64,000 nucleotides of DNA from Ereboglobus sp. (GTDB lineage Bacteria; Verrucomicrobiota; Verrucomicrobiia; Opitutales; Opitutaceae), in contig JARKRC010000021.1 of assembly GCA_029974595.1 (NCBI GenBank), positions 1 to 64,000 of the forward strand, written 5' to 3'. Of the stretch, positions 48,901 to 55,939 are shown piece after piece. Both the position numbers and the translations under genes were made by a program. Under the pieces are notes generated by a model, which was given only the letters and a program-made list of their open reading frames with translations, was not told the DNA's origin and searched no databases. Positions within the stretch are counted from its first letter, which is position 1. Every line of letters starts with the position of its first letter.

Positions 48901-51513
48901 CGCGAGTGTCGCGCCGTGGGTGGCGGCGACGGTGTCGCCGTCGTGTTTTGCCGCGCCGTCAACGGTGATGCCGATGGCGCTTGTCGGCGCGCCGTCGAGC
49001 CTGACGTTTACCGTGAGCGTGCGCGCGTCGGTGTAAACGGCGCAGAGCGTGAGGTCGTCGGCGACGCTGACGCCGCCGCCGAGCGCGATGCCGGGCGCGG
49101 CTTGGTTTTCCCAGCGGACAAAAAGCCACTTGGGACTTTCCACGCTGGCCGTCGCGGGCGGGGTGTTGAGCGTGATGCCCGCATTCGGGACAACGTAGGC
49201 GGACGACGTGCCCGAAACGGCCGCGGGATGGCAGATGCCGGACAACTCCGTCGCGCCGACAAAAAACGCGCCGGACGCCCTGATCGCGGCGGCGTCGGCT
49301 GCGCTGGGTGCGAACGTGTTCGCAGTCTCGGAGCGCGATGTGATGGCGACCCTTTTGCCTTGGACGAGATTGGCCATCGCCGTCTTGTCTTGAGACATGG
49401 TGACCGAGGCGGCGCGGGTGGTAGCACTGGGATTCACCGAGCCCGCGTCCACGGTCCAATTTGAAAAAATCCAGCCGCTGGCGGGCGCGACGTCGATGTT
49501 TGCCGTGGCTCCGCCCGGATAATCGCCCGCGCCCGAGGCAACGCCCATGCCGGCGGGGTTCACGTTGACGGCGAGGTGATAGGTGCGCGTGAAGACCGCC
49601 TTCACCGTGTGGTCGGCGGACATGAGAATGGCAAGGGGCACGGCGACGCCGGACGAAACGCCGTCCACCTCCCAGTGGTCGAACGCCCAGCCGGGAGCGG
49701 CCTGGGGGCGCAGGCTTGCGGTTTCGTTTGCCGGATAACGGCTCTCCGGCGCGGCGTTCGTGGCGTGATCAACGACCGTGCCCGCGCCCGCTTCCGGCGC
49801 GATGTGGATGACGAGGTTCGAGTGCGTGCGGGAGAACGTGGCGCTGACGGATTTCGCGGCGTCCATCAGGACGGTCGTGGTTGCGCTGGACGGGTTGGCT
49901 ACATTGCCTCCGGTCCACTGGGTGAACGCAAAATTGGGCGCGGCTGTCGCGGCGAGCGTGACCGTGGTCCCTTCCTGATAGGCAGCCGATCCGGGGGCCG
50001 TGATGACGGGCGAGGAGGTGACATTCGTGAGCGGGTTGGTGAACGTGCCCGAGGCGCTCGCGCCGCCGTTGCCGTCCGTGCCGAGGGTGAGGGTGAAGCT
50101 CTTCGGAATCTTGAGAAACACGGCGGTGACCGTGGCGGATTTGGGCGGCATCGTGATATTGGCCGTCACCGTGCTGGCGAGCGCGCCTTGGGCGTTGAGC
50201 AGCGCGGTGTCGGCGGGGGAAAGCCCCGTCGATTTCCATTGCTTGAACGCATACTCCGCCGAACCCGGCGTGGCGGTGAGCGCGACCGGCGAATCGACCG
50301 GGAAATACTGTGTCGCCGTGCCCGACGGGGCGGTGGATGCCACTACGCCCCCCACAGACGCCTCCAGCTTGCTCGCGCCGATCTCGGTGGCGCCATCCGC
50401 GGCCGCAACCTTCACGGTCAGGTTGTAATGCATCAGGGCAAAATTCGCATGCACCGCCGTCGCTGCATTTACCGCGACGGAAGTTTCACTGAGCATCGGG
50501 CGGTTCACCGGGCCGGTCCATCTGATAAATTCGTATTTGTTCGGATCCAGGGATGTCGCGACGAGGCTCACCGACGCGCCTGACGTGACGGTGATCAAGG
50601 CGCCGCTTGACGAGGTGACGATGGAACCGTCGGGTGTGGGCACGACGCGACCGCCGGCATCGGTCGTGACGGCCAGTGTCGCGGCCGCGGGATCGGCCGT
50701 CTTGAAAACGGCCGTGACACTCCAAGGTCCCGGCGATGCGCCAAACTGCGCCGTCGTGCTGGCCCCGGTGGTGTTTGTGATGGTGACATTGCCCGAGTTT
50801 ACCATCCACTTTTCAAAAACAAAGCCGGCGCCGGGCGTCGCGACGATCGCCGCCTGGCCGCCGCTCGAATAAAAACCGCCGCCTGTCACCGTGCCTCCGA
50901 GCCCCGCCGGCTCGGTGGCGAGTGACAATAAATAAGTGGTCTTGGTGAACACGGGCGTGAGTGTCACGTTCCTTTTCAAATACACGCTCACCGTCGGGGA
51001 CGAAGGGAAGGGGAAAAGCTGCTCGTCTGCGGGCGCGACATCCCAGCGTGAAAATGAATAATCCGGCGCCGGGATCGCCTTGGCGCTCACCGTGGTGCCC
51101 ACAATAATATGATTCAGGTTTGCCGGCACCGGGTCCAATATCACCGCCGTGCCGCCTTGGAACGCCGGCTGCAACGCAAAGGAATAATATCCAGGTTCGA
51201 ATATGAGCGTGACCGTATAGTTCCCGTCCATTACAAGCGACACGGATTCCGCCGCGCTGCCGTGGATCGCCGGCGCCTCGGGGCAGGACCAGCGCAATGC
51301 GTAGCCATCCTGGGCTTGGGCGGTCAGGGTGACCTGCTCGCCGCTTGTGCGAGTTGTGGAACCGAGAGGGGAAATGCTGCCGGCTTTCGCATACTGGCCG
51401 TTCTGAACCGCCAGCTGCAATGTATATTCTTGAGCGAGCGCGGCAACGGGCGCGATTCCCAGGAGAAAGAAGCATATTAGTGCAACTTTTCTAATATTTA
51501 ATCGCGTGCTCAT
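36910..51513 (-). CDS. Giant secreted protein with about fifty InlB-type (Flg_new/B-repeat) modules
   Basis: This 4867-aa protein has a signal peptide (MSTRLNIRKVALICFFLLGI ..., cleaved near 28). Almost all the rest is tandem modules of about 70-95 aa matching the divergent InlB B-repeat pattern, with a hydrophobic-G/x-Y-x-F-x-x-W core (for example YSFSRWDVAP, YRFDSWECPL, YTFVGWELDG) and a terminal V-x-A-x-F strand. I count about fifty cores by eye. No catalytic domain, sortase motif, PEP-CTERM or autotransporter barrel is visible; the C-terminus is hydrophilic (RRDRIKGGKDMHDD). It is probably an adhesin or extracellular fibre. The start at 51513 was chosen for the signal peptide; 51561 is an alternative. 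Confidence 0.92.
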   Translation of the reverse strand: MSTRLNIRKVALICFFLLGIAPVAALAQEYTLQLAVQNGQYAKAGSISPLGSTTRTSGEQVTLTAQAQDGYALRWSCPEAPAIHGSAAESVSLVMDGNYTVTLIFEPGYYSFALQPAFQGGTAVILDPVPANLNHIIVGTTVSAKAIPAPDYSFSRWDVAPADEQLFPFPSSPTVSVYLKRNVTLTPVFTKTTYLLSLATEPAGLGGTVTGGGFYSSGGQAAIVATPGAGFVFEKWMVNSGNVTITNTTGASTTAQFGASPGPWSVTAVFKTADPAAATLAVTTDAGGRVVPTPDGSIVTSSSGALITVTSGASVSLVATSLDPNKYEFIRWTGPVNRPMLSETSVAVNAATAVHANFALMHYNLTVKVAAADGATEIGASKLEASVGGVVASTAPSGTATQYFPVDSPVALTATPGSAEYAFKQWKSTGLSPADTALLNAQGALASTVTANITMPPKSATVTAVFLKIPKSFTLTLGTDGNGGASASGTFTNPLTNVTSSPVITAPGSAAYQEGTTVTLAATAAPNFAFTQWTGGNVANPSSATTTVLMDAAKSVSATFSRTHSNLVIHIAPEAGAGTVVDHATNAAPESRYPANETASLRPQAAPGWAFDHWEVDGVSSGVAVPLAILMSADHTVKAVFTRTYHLAVNVNPAGMGVASGAGDYPGGATANIDVAPASGWIFSNWTVDAGSVNPSATTRAASVTMSQDKTAMANLVQGKRVAITSRSETANTFAPSAADAAAIRASGAFFVGATELSGICHPAAVSGTSSAYVVPNAGITLNTPPATASVESPKWLFVRWENQAAPGIALGGGVSVADDLTLCAVYTDARTLTVNVRLDGAPTSAIGITVDGAAKHDGDTVAATHGATLALDATPPAGYVFAGWTGAEGGAISNLTLSDSRTIVAHFKTRKTLTLGLVTDPAGGEGALSAPALLTARNNTANAALAITSNPTSFAIGQGDSITVTAQASATAGLITYTFAGWDTNGNGQLDNGEPTSASHTASLNADAAFQAIYKRNYELLINVSPIGYGTVTPPIGGHLYPAGSDAAISASPNFGYVFDKWTTTTGAVFTGGTDTPANSVTMSSDHGIVAHFKREANALTAFVKVNGSTPAPVPSALAITVTGGANGTAVLSSGQSETYNYGDHAGLAAATPPGYRFDSWECPLGVIQTSPASNPATLEILGAQQVTACYTSLHTVKLATETLPAEASPGGAPAATGHTSTDGGGYVYAYGDTVSLQAAPYPGYRFLRWEIDLDGDGAPDAGATAENHSFALSSAALAFHPGVITAKAVYAKEYKLTLAINDPAAGSTSPAVGSETVCHHGETVALSATPATGWSFDTWTATGGSALANPTSASGASITINGDTTVTANLSKDAVTLTARILLDGAPPAPANPALTITASGVALVDGGTAAFLYGDSVSLTPGTGIAGFVFTGWSGALTGADNPAALTMNGSKTVTANYSTIRKLTLSTETRPGTETNGGTAAAAGSYQSDGDDYFYKHGDTATLTATPSGGFAFLGWSIDGSATLVPVNTISMSADHTAKAVFAKQYTLTLEASPAGGGTAATSPASGITSTRHYGEVVNLAATANAGFSFSTWASSDSAASPIAGIQSDGMAKITIGGNITATALFSAGAQNLTINITVDGQLMPSTFTALSVNADSTLCYSQQHHASHTGATVGVTASNAIGYKFTGWAGGVTAGSPANTGTVTMGATGKTITASYVSLHTVTLGKVVLPGGEGGSVTVAPGYESNAGSHYVYVHGASASITAAPAPGFVFVGWDVDNDGIANTTGGALTYTFQVNADASINAVFARTYEITFATDPTDGSGGSITPARGTTQTYHHGQVVPLGATPNADWGYHFQGWTATGGSTFDDAGSTSASLTVLGGGIVTGHFSLTGAERDLTILIKVDGALVPVTHPLTVLAGDSTVSGHDAPAALHSTETKKYYPIDTAALDATATGAPALEYAFFAWEDLAVPAAGNPLRSVPMSAGSKTLTALYKSRITLYMATSPAGVGITTPGVGAHTDVLRGDSVAITADLSGSDIDHFVFRNWTVDTGSPAVSPGASITSVLMDPVGNAKTVTANFDPGHRLDVIAKYETSATPGTSPKTYAEAAGSRTTLAKGAGNIAGIHNSVINILDHSVETIVQNGSATVRAVPAVGYTFVGWELDGSIISTATDYTHTMSAPATLKAVFDKIRVTLEVYTQPNTADFVGQCTNGILQSAAGAEPKVYQFFYGATAALHAENHDTDHYYFAGWRLGVGMSPTVISSNLDCTYSPLTQPVTRVTALFLPKSGDYLLRIYTSPDEQNHPGDTYPLITAVSASGYAGTYTVDETGRPVYIVAVPSGTINIHADSSSGGWGFHHWEPISRCAAADFGNRNNNDTTFTHSEPQGLNPLPEVSILAVYANIPGYWLTLRGVFDDVIAYPGLMANHIPGRIAGNTTDSGIPWLYIAGSRLIDAHIFHAGHSETFSPDAAFLASPVSIVGWDYDIGGARVTTGATGNTFTTNPSTAGVSEVVTVHLALDWKTVSIHPTQFTQPSGPGWTVPSSGFNASGAFQVSSGNIYDAHFSYRIINPAPAPFVWQGKRVRESTSPILSVTNGDPASYRFLGWTTTFGSASTQTLGWSANWPQLLQQDREATPVFVRLMPVTLAIVPAGGQMSADKAVIEIPAGDPNNHGIQVTASESIPVPPVQKYDYQRQITVVATPQASEYHVVKEIIIERDIDNDGIYDDSAKTIVPGDNSTAVKTTAFSLDYPTKVTVVFEAQQSQITVNVADSIDGAPHGKIQLNGLPAGGALSQSGTFGYGSIQSVLAIPDAGYTFLGWTVSPASLANAAPAGQSAATVQVDFPKTVSAHFGRNVTLVMATDPDSLPAATITPAAGVYTELPAGTRLTDGSQVSIIAGTDSGWDFMHWEIVDDDHPAAAPRQINSPSSTLTLHGDTKATARYAKLHDVTIEAAPSPFAEESRVAVTQAPVSGGPMTAVANGVATRTGKYRENTALTITAAPGQHFDFSHWEITVDGVAQPNVSTPALAIPALAGDTVVRGVFTPKNYTITVTPYSSDPRTPIASALNGSSTATGVIPPTHDFLNGGATWTLPYGTTFTLSTAAADYYQFARWSDAGTSQTLGADADNCTLTVGGNRAIRAEFTRNQYLLTTTIDPDGSGTIDSAPARGGNPSIHNAGDTLTLTAAYNTNTDFDGWTGNIGTANAASPELPLTMNQDRSVTAHFVDIVRLKIVNPNPAYGSVAVSGHRRTETDGSGNTLYVFKVGAQAVITATPATAHHQFDNWTFDPATPAGVSNSALNTQTFTMTTTPDLVTATANFSPRPYDLTVNYVCADPAPYPSAPVVSALTGSGAFPGSPHDFLATQTKAIRYGAAVTLDAAIAPYYKFDRWTDATGAPDYGSNTSLTFNMPGADTTRIAKIVRGVWKLTAHIAPSGGGSIGYSLAGAADPLATPDTTVYNATNPALTVTLTAQDAPGSIFTSWSGPDAAGALGRALTLTMSNDREVIASFATAYTLTIPNDALGAVTVEGASPYATVVTNGDGSKTYTFVAGSNATVTATPDSPHYEFTAWTFTPITPAGVTPDSLTNAGISFMMDGSYTLTPAYAPKKYDITARPYSADPAPYDGAPIASTLAASGAFPESVFDFLGGIDTVAIAYNTSVSLSQNPAPYYAFWRWTDTTHTATYGSPFTVGVSDNVTNRTLIAQYVRSLYRLRAHVSPSGGGSISASPAGSPDPQGQPKTTVYAPNTVVTLTANDAAGKIFTHWSGDAIAPSGRNLTITMDNDRDVTANFANAWKLTIPAGIENGDVSVSGYSPYSTVITNGDGSKTYTFAEGATATVTATPASQHYFVNRWDFTPDISAGVTPNPVPAPGAEAPKTISFTMTQDVTVAPHFQPKTYTLTVTPVPAAGAQTLVATIGGILDHDFLLDSPSLKHLYPTQVQLSTTPKDVSGAHYRFDSWKEGFTVLGTGTGMTFTYDKDADITANYIRQVVVTINPAVDVTPANSCPPAPFGTVDPAPGTYRYDVTSTPATKVITAVAATGFEFAGWGTSALPSSVIVSETTTADISVATLTLTIDDTLADAGDIVITPQFRRRIYNIVVERWEKGLGVPNAGGLIGGDGSGQYFYGAVLRPYVSAAYTGYRFVGWGWGANTTASRAVQQPASGSFPDSFAHSVTGDATISAVFTRVCILKVDTDPADGSKGTASITSPAGLFVGGTPPGYQFDYGTQVNLEALAKPGSSFASWAGAVNNPDAADTFIVMKSDQTVIARFITTVYNTLTISASPPLGGSVQMNSDPSDAAGYGTGHPVSYSKTFTGSPTVQLTATPAPGFAFSGWTGPVTINNPAVLSTSVVLDTNKTVTAKFTPRSYTLQVYASPSAGGSVSSGGTYAYNGDGTPRNVPLIATANSGWQFVRWEATGGAVANATSPSTTVSMSADTIAYAIFRSNEETFPPKVLVYEVTDMSTKVLNPMAATISAIEGPDEYGDYKIVAHPAPGYAISGNGWSGDVSTRDNSGAPATYTALASGLDHQREVHFLVARKMVLLQWSALPGDAGTVVLAPAGDTPANLATTGGLFPVGATVSVTASGVGSYTFKEWFGALSGTSPTTTIYMDDDKVIGAFFSAKVPDWRVTLGFDSLSICHPSGEDKVTLDGVTVARGDAPPLITKYFPDKSTVLFHCTVKDPANYRFDGWTNIQERYRQPAGVGQWELYVETNLDPRALIRTVNPLLQTRVQLTDPTLEFDPSIKIDIKSVGGDITPGGIMNLGDVVTIRVTINPGFAMDHWEPPDGASTISSSSVTGTDPDTGLRWEERQVTLKDLQTLVVVYLKKGDGGTGSGVNRRDRIKGGKDMHDDITTNRSSGHFIDDKNK
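39556..42366 (-). repeat. Higher-order in-frame repeat inside the giant gene (846-bp period)
   Basis: Ten modules run in the order C-A-B-C-A-B-C-A-B-C. The identical 20-mer GTGTAGGTCTTGGAGCCGTC at 40025-40044 and 40871-40890 lies 846 bp (282 codons) apart. The protein shows three copies of an A module (SGGGSI ... WSG), three B (ATVTATP ... PAGVTP) and four C (PYSSDP-like ... RWTDA). This indicates block duplication on top of the basic repeat. Confidence 0.75.
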
Positions 51514-51548
51514 GATTGGAATTTCATGTTTATGAAGCATTGATACAA

Positions 51549-52547
51549 TCAGCGGGCGCATTCAAAAACGGCCGTGGCCCGGGCTATCTGCCCGGATTTT
51601 GGCGTGATTGTTGTGGATGCGTTTTTTGGCTCGGCCACCGGGCCGTCCCATCTGACAAAACGAAAACCCGGCGCCGCCTCGGCCTTGATTTTCGCGGCGA
51701 TTCCCACGGGCTGGGCGCCAAGGTCGCCCGTGACCCGCCCGGCTCCCGCCGGCGATACCGGACAGCGCACCAGCGATTTGTCCGGGATGAACCTCGCCGT
51801 CAAATGCGCGTCTTTCTGGACTGCCACCGCGGTTTCAGGAAAGCCCGGCGAAACCACCGGCCCTTCCCAGCCATCAAACAAATACCCGTTCCCCGGCACG
51901 GCCCTCACTTTGATAATGGAGCCCTTTTTATACTGACCGCCGCCCGCCACCGCTCCTCCGCCGGACGGGCTGGCCGCGACGGTCACCGTGATCATGGTGA
52001 TAGCCGGCTTGAAATGCGCCGTCACGCTCGTCGGCTTGGATATGGGCGCCTTTAGTGCAGTGCTTGCCTCATCGGGCACGGCCACGGGGCCTTCCCATTT
52101 GTCAAATGCGTAGCCGGGCGCGGGGCGCGCGCTGATCAGCGGCGCAATGCCTCCGGGCCGGTAGCCGGCCCCATCCACAAAACCGGCGCCCGCCGGGACC
52201 ACGCCGGCTGTAAGCAAAAATCCTATCGGTTCAAAAACCGCCGTTATCTGCTGCATCTCGGAGCCGGCGTAGGCGCGGGTGATGGGATCGGTCGGGTTCA
52301 CAACCGCGCCCTGCCAGCGGGAAAACACATAGCCTTCCCTGGCAAACGCCTGAATCTCCACGACCGCGCCCATCGCATACTCGCCGGAACCTTCGGTGCG
52401 GCCCGCTTCCTTGGGATCGGCGACGACTGTCAATTTTGCGCGGGGCATTTTCGCATTCTCCGCGCGCGCGCACGGCGTCCCGGCGCCGCCAGCCATGACA
52501 AGCGCCGCCAGCGCGAGGAAAAGGGTGATTATGGATTTCTTTGTCAT
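51549..52547 (-). CDS. Secreted protein with four InlB-type repeats
   Basis: This 332-aa protein has a signal peptide (about 1-29) and four modules of the same type as the giant protein: YVFSRWQGAV, YAFDKWEGPV, YLFDGWEGPV and FRFVRWDGPV. It ends right after the last module (TAVFECAR). It directly precedes the giant gene (36-bp gap) and follows a pseudopilin gene, so it may be a short partner or cap of the same structure. The start at 52547 was chosen for the signal peptide. Confidence 0.88.
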   Translation of the reverse strand: MTKKSIITLFLALAALVMAGGAGTPCARAENAKMPRAKLTVVADPKEAGRTEGSGEYAMGAVVEIQAFAREGYVFSRWQGAVVNPTDPITRAYAGSEMQQITAVFEPIGFLLTAGVVPAGAGFVDGAGYRPGGIAPLISARPAPGYAFDKWEGPVAVPDEASTALKAPISKPTSVTAHFKPAITMITVTVAASPSGGGAVAGGGQYKKGSIIKVRAVPGNGYLFDGWEGPVVSPGFPETAVAVQKDAHLTARFIPDKSLVRCPVSPAGAGRVTGDLGAQPVGIAAKIKAEAAPGFRFVRWDGPVAEPKNASTTITPKSGQIARATAVFECAR

Positions 52548-52597
52548 GTGGCGCGCGGTTTGGGCTGATTGTTTATATGATCCGGGAAACATTTATA

Positions 52598-53731
52598 TTA
52601 TTGCGCGGTATAGGTTGTGTTTTCGTTGAGCAGGAAGGATTCCACCACCACGGCGGCCTCCTCGCTGACGATGCCGCTTTCCGTGCCCGCTCCACGCCTT
52701 ATCACCACGCGCCGGCCTTCCAGTATGCCTTCATCCCTTTCGGGGAAAACCTTCACGGAATCGTACCGCGGCACCACGGTGGCGGGCAGCTCGCGACCGT
52801 CCGCCTGCGCTCGCAAACCGGAATAATTGAAGCTCGTCCATCTCACCATATTGGCATAAATATAAATCGAGTCCGAATATATGCGCACCGTCACCCCGGG
52901 CGTTCCGCCGGGTTGGTCGTAACCGTGGGAATTATTATTGATGGTAACCTGATACCGCGGCTGGACGATGCGCTGTGCGATCACGCGCTGCATGTAGCTC
53001 CGTCCGCGATAACCATTGTTCCACGCCGCCTGCATGCCGGCGTCCCAGCCCCAGCCGGTGGGCGCGCTGTCCGCTTTGTCGCCCCATTCGGCGTCGTAGA
53101 TGGCGTTGAACCATCCTTCATAATCCGGGTTCGACACCTCGCCGGCTCCCATGTCTTTAAGGCGGCCCTCGGTTGGCGCGGCGGGCAGCAGCGGCCCGTC
53201 CTGGAACATGAAGGATAAAATGATATAACGCTGCTGCCCTTTTTCAAGCGGGCCGGCCAGCATGACGCGCCGGCGCTGATAGGCATTATATGTTATCGAG
53301 CGGATGTCGCCATTTTGATCGTTCAATATGCCGCCATACACGGTCTGCCCGCGCAGCTTGGTGAGGCGGGCATACCACGCGTGTTCGTTCACAATCTCGC
53401 CCGCCGCAGGCATGTTTGCGTCAAACAGGGCGGGATACACGGAGGGCGGCGCGCTGCCGATGGTAACGTAGTGAGGTGTCGTGCCGGGCATGTCCGGCTT
53501 CAGCGCCGACAGGTTTTTGTTGAGATCGTCCTGCCTGAAGGACATGCGGGCCTCGTTTGCGAGAATCGCCAGGTGATCCCGTTCGGCCTTGTATCTTGCC
53601 TGCTCGATCAGGCCGAGCATCGGCAGCGCGGACACGCCCACCAATATCGCAATGATGGTCATCACGGCGATCAGTTCAACCAGGGTGAACGCGTGCTGTC
53701 TGTTTGCAGGTCTTTTTGCGTGGTGATTCAT
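52598..53731 (-). CDS. Pseudopilin with a type IV prepilin signal (Ala at -1)
   Basis: This 377-aa protein has a class III signal, NRQHA|FTLVELIAVMTIIAIL, with Glu19 at +5 of the mature form and a long hydrophobic helix. The residue before cleavage is Ala14 rather than the usual Gly. The globular part is large for a pseudopilin and aromatic-rich near the C-terminus (RIYSDSIYIYANMVRWTSFN). Size and position after gspF suggest a GspJ/K-like minor pilin or a tip protein rather than a major subunit. It lies immediately upstream of the two InlB-repeat genes. Confidence 0.85.
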   Translation of the reverse strand: MNHHAKRPANRQHAFTLVELIAVMTIIAILVGVSALPMLGLIEQARYKAERDHLAILANEARMSFRQDDLNKNLSALKPDMPGTTPHYVTIGSAPPSVYPALFDANMPAAGEIVNEHAWYARLTKLRGQTVYGGILNDQNGDIRSITYNAYQRRRVMLAGPLEKGQQRYIILSFMFQDGPLLPAAPTEGRLKDMGAGEVSNPDYEGWFNAIYDAEWGDKADSAPTGWGWDAGMQAAWNNGYRGRSYMQRVIAQRIVQPRYQVTINNNSHGYDQPGGTPGVTVRIYSDSIYIYANMVRWTSFNYSGLRAQADGRELPATVVPRYDSVKVFPERDEGILEGRRVVIRRGAGTESGIVSEEAAVVVESFLLNENTTYTAQ

Positions 53732-53743
53732 AATCGTGTTTTG

Positions 53744-54958
53744 TTATTTTTTGCCCGGCCCGTTGGACATTTGCTGGATCATTTGCATCATCGGGCTGAG
53801 CAACGCATACGCGAGGACGCCGACCATGACGACCAGCACTATCAGCATGATGGGTTCGAAAAGTTTCAGCGCGCGCTCCACGCGTTCCTTGGCCTTGCGG
53901 CTGTGGTAGGCGGCGATCTTGCGCAGGGACTCGTCGAGTTTTCCATTTTCCTCGCCCACGCGCACCGTCAGCATGACCATGCTTGGAAACACCTTGGATT
54001 CCTTCATGCCGTCGGAAATCGAGCGGCCTTCTTCGACGGCCTTGCGCACAATGATCAGGCCGCGATTATACAATGCGTTCCCGGCAATCTTCGAGCATAT
54101 GAGCAGGCCTTGGAGAATGGGGATTTCCGATTCATACAACGCCCCGAGGTTGGTTGCGAATCGGGCTATGCAGATGTCGCGCGTGATCGGCCCGATCACA
54201 GCCGCCTTGGCCATGACCCAGTCAATGATCGGACGCATGAATTTCGAGCGGAACGCATAAACCATCCCAAACGGCGCAAGCGCGGTCAATATGAGCAGAA
54301 GCACAATATTGTTCGTCACGAATCTTGAAAACGTCAGCATCGCCAGCGTCAGGGGCGGAAGGTCGACGCCGATCTCCAGGAACACGCCCATCATCTTGGG
54401 CACCGTGAAGCCGAAGATGATGAATATAAACGCGACCATCGCCGCCATGACCATGGCCGGATACATGCTGGCGCTGATGATCGTGTTCTTGAGCGCGTCG
54501 GCTTCCTGAAAATAGGTGATCAGGCGCCTGAAGGCGTTGGCGAGTTTGCCGGTGTTTTCGCCCACGGAGATCATCTGCACGATGTGATCCGGAAACACGC
54601 GGGGGAATTGCGCGCATGCCTCGGCCACGCGCCCGTTGGAATTGATCGCGTCGGATATGTTGGCGACGACGAACTTGGGCTTCCCGCGCGGAAACTCGTC
54701 CACGAGATTGCGGAACGCGTCGTCGATGTTGATATTAACCTCCAGCTGGATTTCTATCTGGTCGAGAATGGAAATGGTGTCCTGCGCGCCGAGTTTGGTG
54801 CGGAAGGTGCGCGTCTTGCGCTCCTCCATCCTGATGGACAGCGGCCAGTATCTTTTCCGTCTCAGCAGGCCCTGCAGATACGCCATGTCCGGCGCGTATA
54901 TTTTTTCTTTCCGGACGCGCCCTTTCTCATTCGTGTATCTGACTTCGTATGCTGGCAT
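53744..54958 (-). CDS. gspF: Type II secretion/type IV pilus inner-membrane platform protein
   Basis: This 404-aa protein of the GspF/PilC family has two copies of the T2SSF cytoplasmic helical domain (about 55-165 and 260-370). Each is followed by membrane helices (AMVAFIFIIFGFTVPKMM; IMLIVLVVMVGVLAYALLSP). The repeat signatures GENTGKLANAFRRL and GEENGKLDESLRKI are clear. It is the inner-membrane platform on which the GspE-type ATPase drives pilin assembly. It lies 32 bp downstream of a small periplasmic protein gene and 12 bp upstream of the pseudopilin gene. Confidence 0.92.
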   Translation of the reverse strand: MPAYEVRYTNEKGRVRKEKIYAPDMAYLQGLLRRKRYWPLSIRMEERKTRTFRTKLGAQDTISILDQIEIQLEVNINIDDAFRNLVDEFPRGKPKFVVANISDAINSNGRVAEACAQFPRVFPDHIVQMISVGENTGKLANAFRRLITYFQEADALKNTIISASMYPAMVMAAMVAFIFIIFGFTVPKMMGVFLEIGVDLPPLTLAMLTFSRFVTNNIVLLLILTALAPFGMVYAFRSKFMRPIIDWVMAKAAVIGPITRDICIARFATNLGALYESEIPILQGLLICSKIAGNALYNRGLIIVRKAVEEGRSISDGMKESKVFPSMVMLTVRVGEENGKLDESLRKIAAYHSRKAKERVERALKLFEPIMLIVLVVMVGVLAYALLSPMMQMIQQMSNGPGKK

Positions 54959-54990
54959 TGATATTGACTGTTACATAAAACGCGCGGCGC

Positions 54991-55644
54991 TCACCTGACG
55001 GTCAGCGGCACGCAGATTGTCACCGGCTCGCCGCGCGGGATCTGCACATATTTCCCCGTCTGCTCGACAATGATGCCATTGCGATCGATGGCATGTATTC
55101 TAAAGCCCTGCACCACGTCGCCAACGGAGCACACGACGCTTGCTTTCTGTTGTTCGTTTTTTTTCGGGGGCTGCGCGGACGCGCCGGCATGCGCCTCCGC
55201 CTGCCGGGCCTCCTCGGTCACGGGCTCGTTTGTCCTGGGCGGGGCCAGCAGGAGGATGACCGTGTTTTCACCGGCGCTTTTTCCTTCAACGATGCCGCCG
55301 ATTTCAAAGAGCGTCTCCCGCATTTCGACGGCGACCTGCACGCGAATCTCGAAGGGATTGCGCATGTCCTCATCGCTCAGGCGGCTCACGCTGAAAAGTT
55401 GCACGCGCCCGCCTTTGACATCCAACAGCGAACCCGCCGGGATGTTCAGGCCCGCGAAGGGATTGGCGAGGTTCATTTTCCCCGGTTGCAATTCCGGGCG
55501 CGCCTCGGGTTTTTCGAGCCCAAATGCCTGGACTGCCTTGGGCCCGATGCCGGCTTGCTCGACCCCGGCGCGCGCATCGGAGGCATGCATCGCGAAGCAG
55601 GCGGCGGCAAGCAGGCGGATTGCTTTATATAATGACGATCTCAT
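54991..55644 (-). CDS. Periplasmic accessory protein, possibly PilP/GspC-like
   Basis: This 217-aa protein has a signal peptide (about 1-26), a Pro/Ala/Glu-rich linker and a C-terminal small beta domain. The pattern GDVVQGFRIHAIDRNGIIVE ... IPRGEPVTI recalls the HR/PilP-type domain that contacts secretins, but the match is by pattern only. A second beta segment lies at about 60-125. Its ATG overlaps the upstream stop (ATGA at 55641-55644), so it is translationally coupled. Its place in the cluster fits a secretin-contacting role. Confidence 0.72.
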   Translation of the reverse strand: MRSSLYKAIRLLAAACFAMHASDARAGVEQAGIGPKAVQAFGLEKPEARPELQPGKMNLANPFAGLNIPAGSLLDVKGGRVQLFSVSRLSDEDMRNPFEIRVQVAVEMRETLFEIGGIVEGKSAGENTVILLLAPPRTNEPVTEEARQAEAHAGASAQPPKKNEQQKASVVCSVGDVVQGFRIHAIDRNGIIVEQTGKYVQIPRGEPVTICVPLTVR

Positions 55645-55841
55645 GAAACAGTCTCCTTCGTGTCATTGGCGGGACGAGCGGTCTTCTTTTTCCCGGGCTT
55701 CGCCCGCGCTGCTTTCTTGCGCCGATTTCCGGCATGCCTGCCCGTCCAGTTTTTCATGCCCGCCGCCATCCGGTTCAGAAGCTGCAACCGGGCGCGCGCC
55801 GCCCGCATTTCCTCGATGTTGCATTTCATATGATGCAACAT
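55641..55841 (-). CDS. Short basic protein (66 aa), start uncertain
   Basis: From ATG at 55841 the frame encodes MLHHMKCNIEEMRAARARLQ and then a Lys/Arg/Ala-rich tail (AARAKPGKKKTARPA). Its stop overlaps the next gene's start (ATGA), which supports translation of this frame. The same frame is protein-like further upstream (SENIPDVLSAIEKSIAAETT), up to the stop of the 312-aa coiled-coil gene at 55940, but has no ATG, GTG or TTG there. Either the short form is real, or the segment is joined to the upstream protein by a frameshift. Confidence 0.45.
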   Translation of the reverse strand: MLHHMKCNIEEMRAARARLQLLNRMAAGMKNWTGRHAGNRRKKAARAKPGKKKTARPANDTKETVS

Positions 55842-55939
55842 TTCGGAAAGAGCCGTCGTTTCAGCGGCGATGCTTTTCTCTATTGCAGAGAGGACATCGG
55901 GGATGTTTTCGCTCTCGGCGCCGGTGGCGGCGGGCGGGG

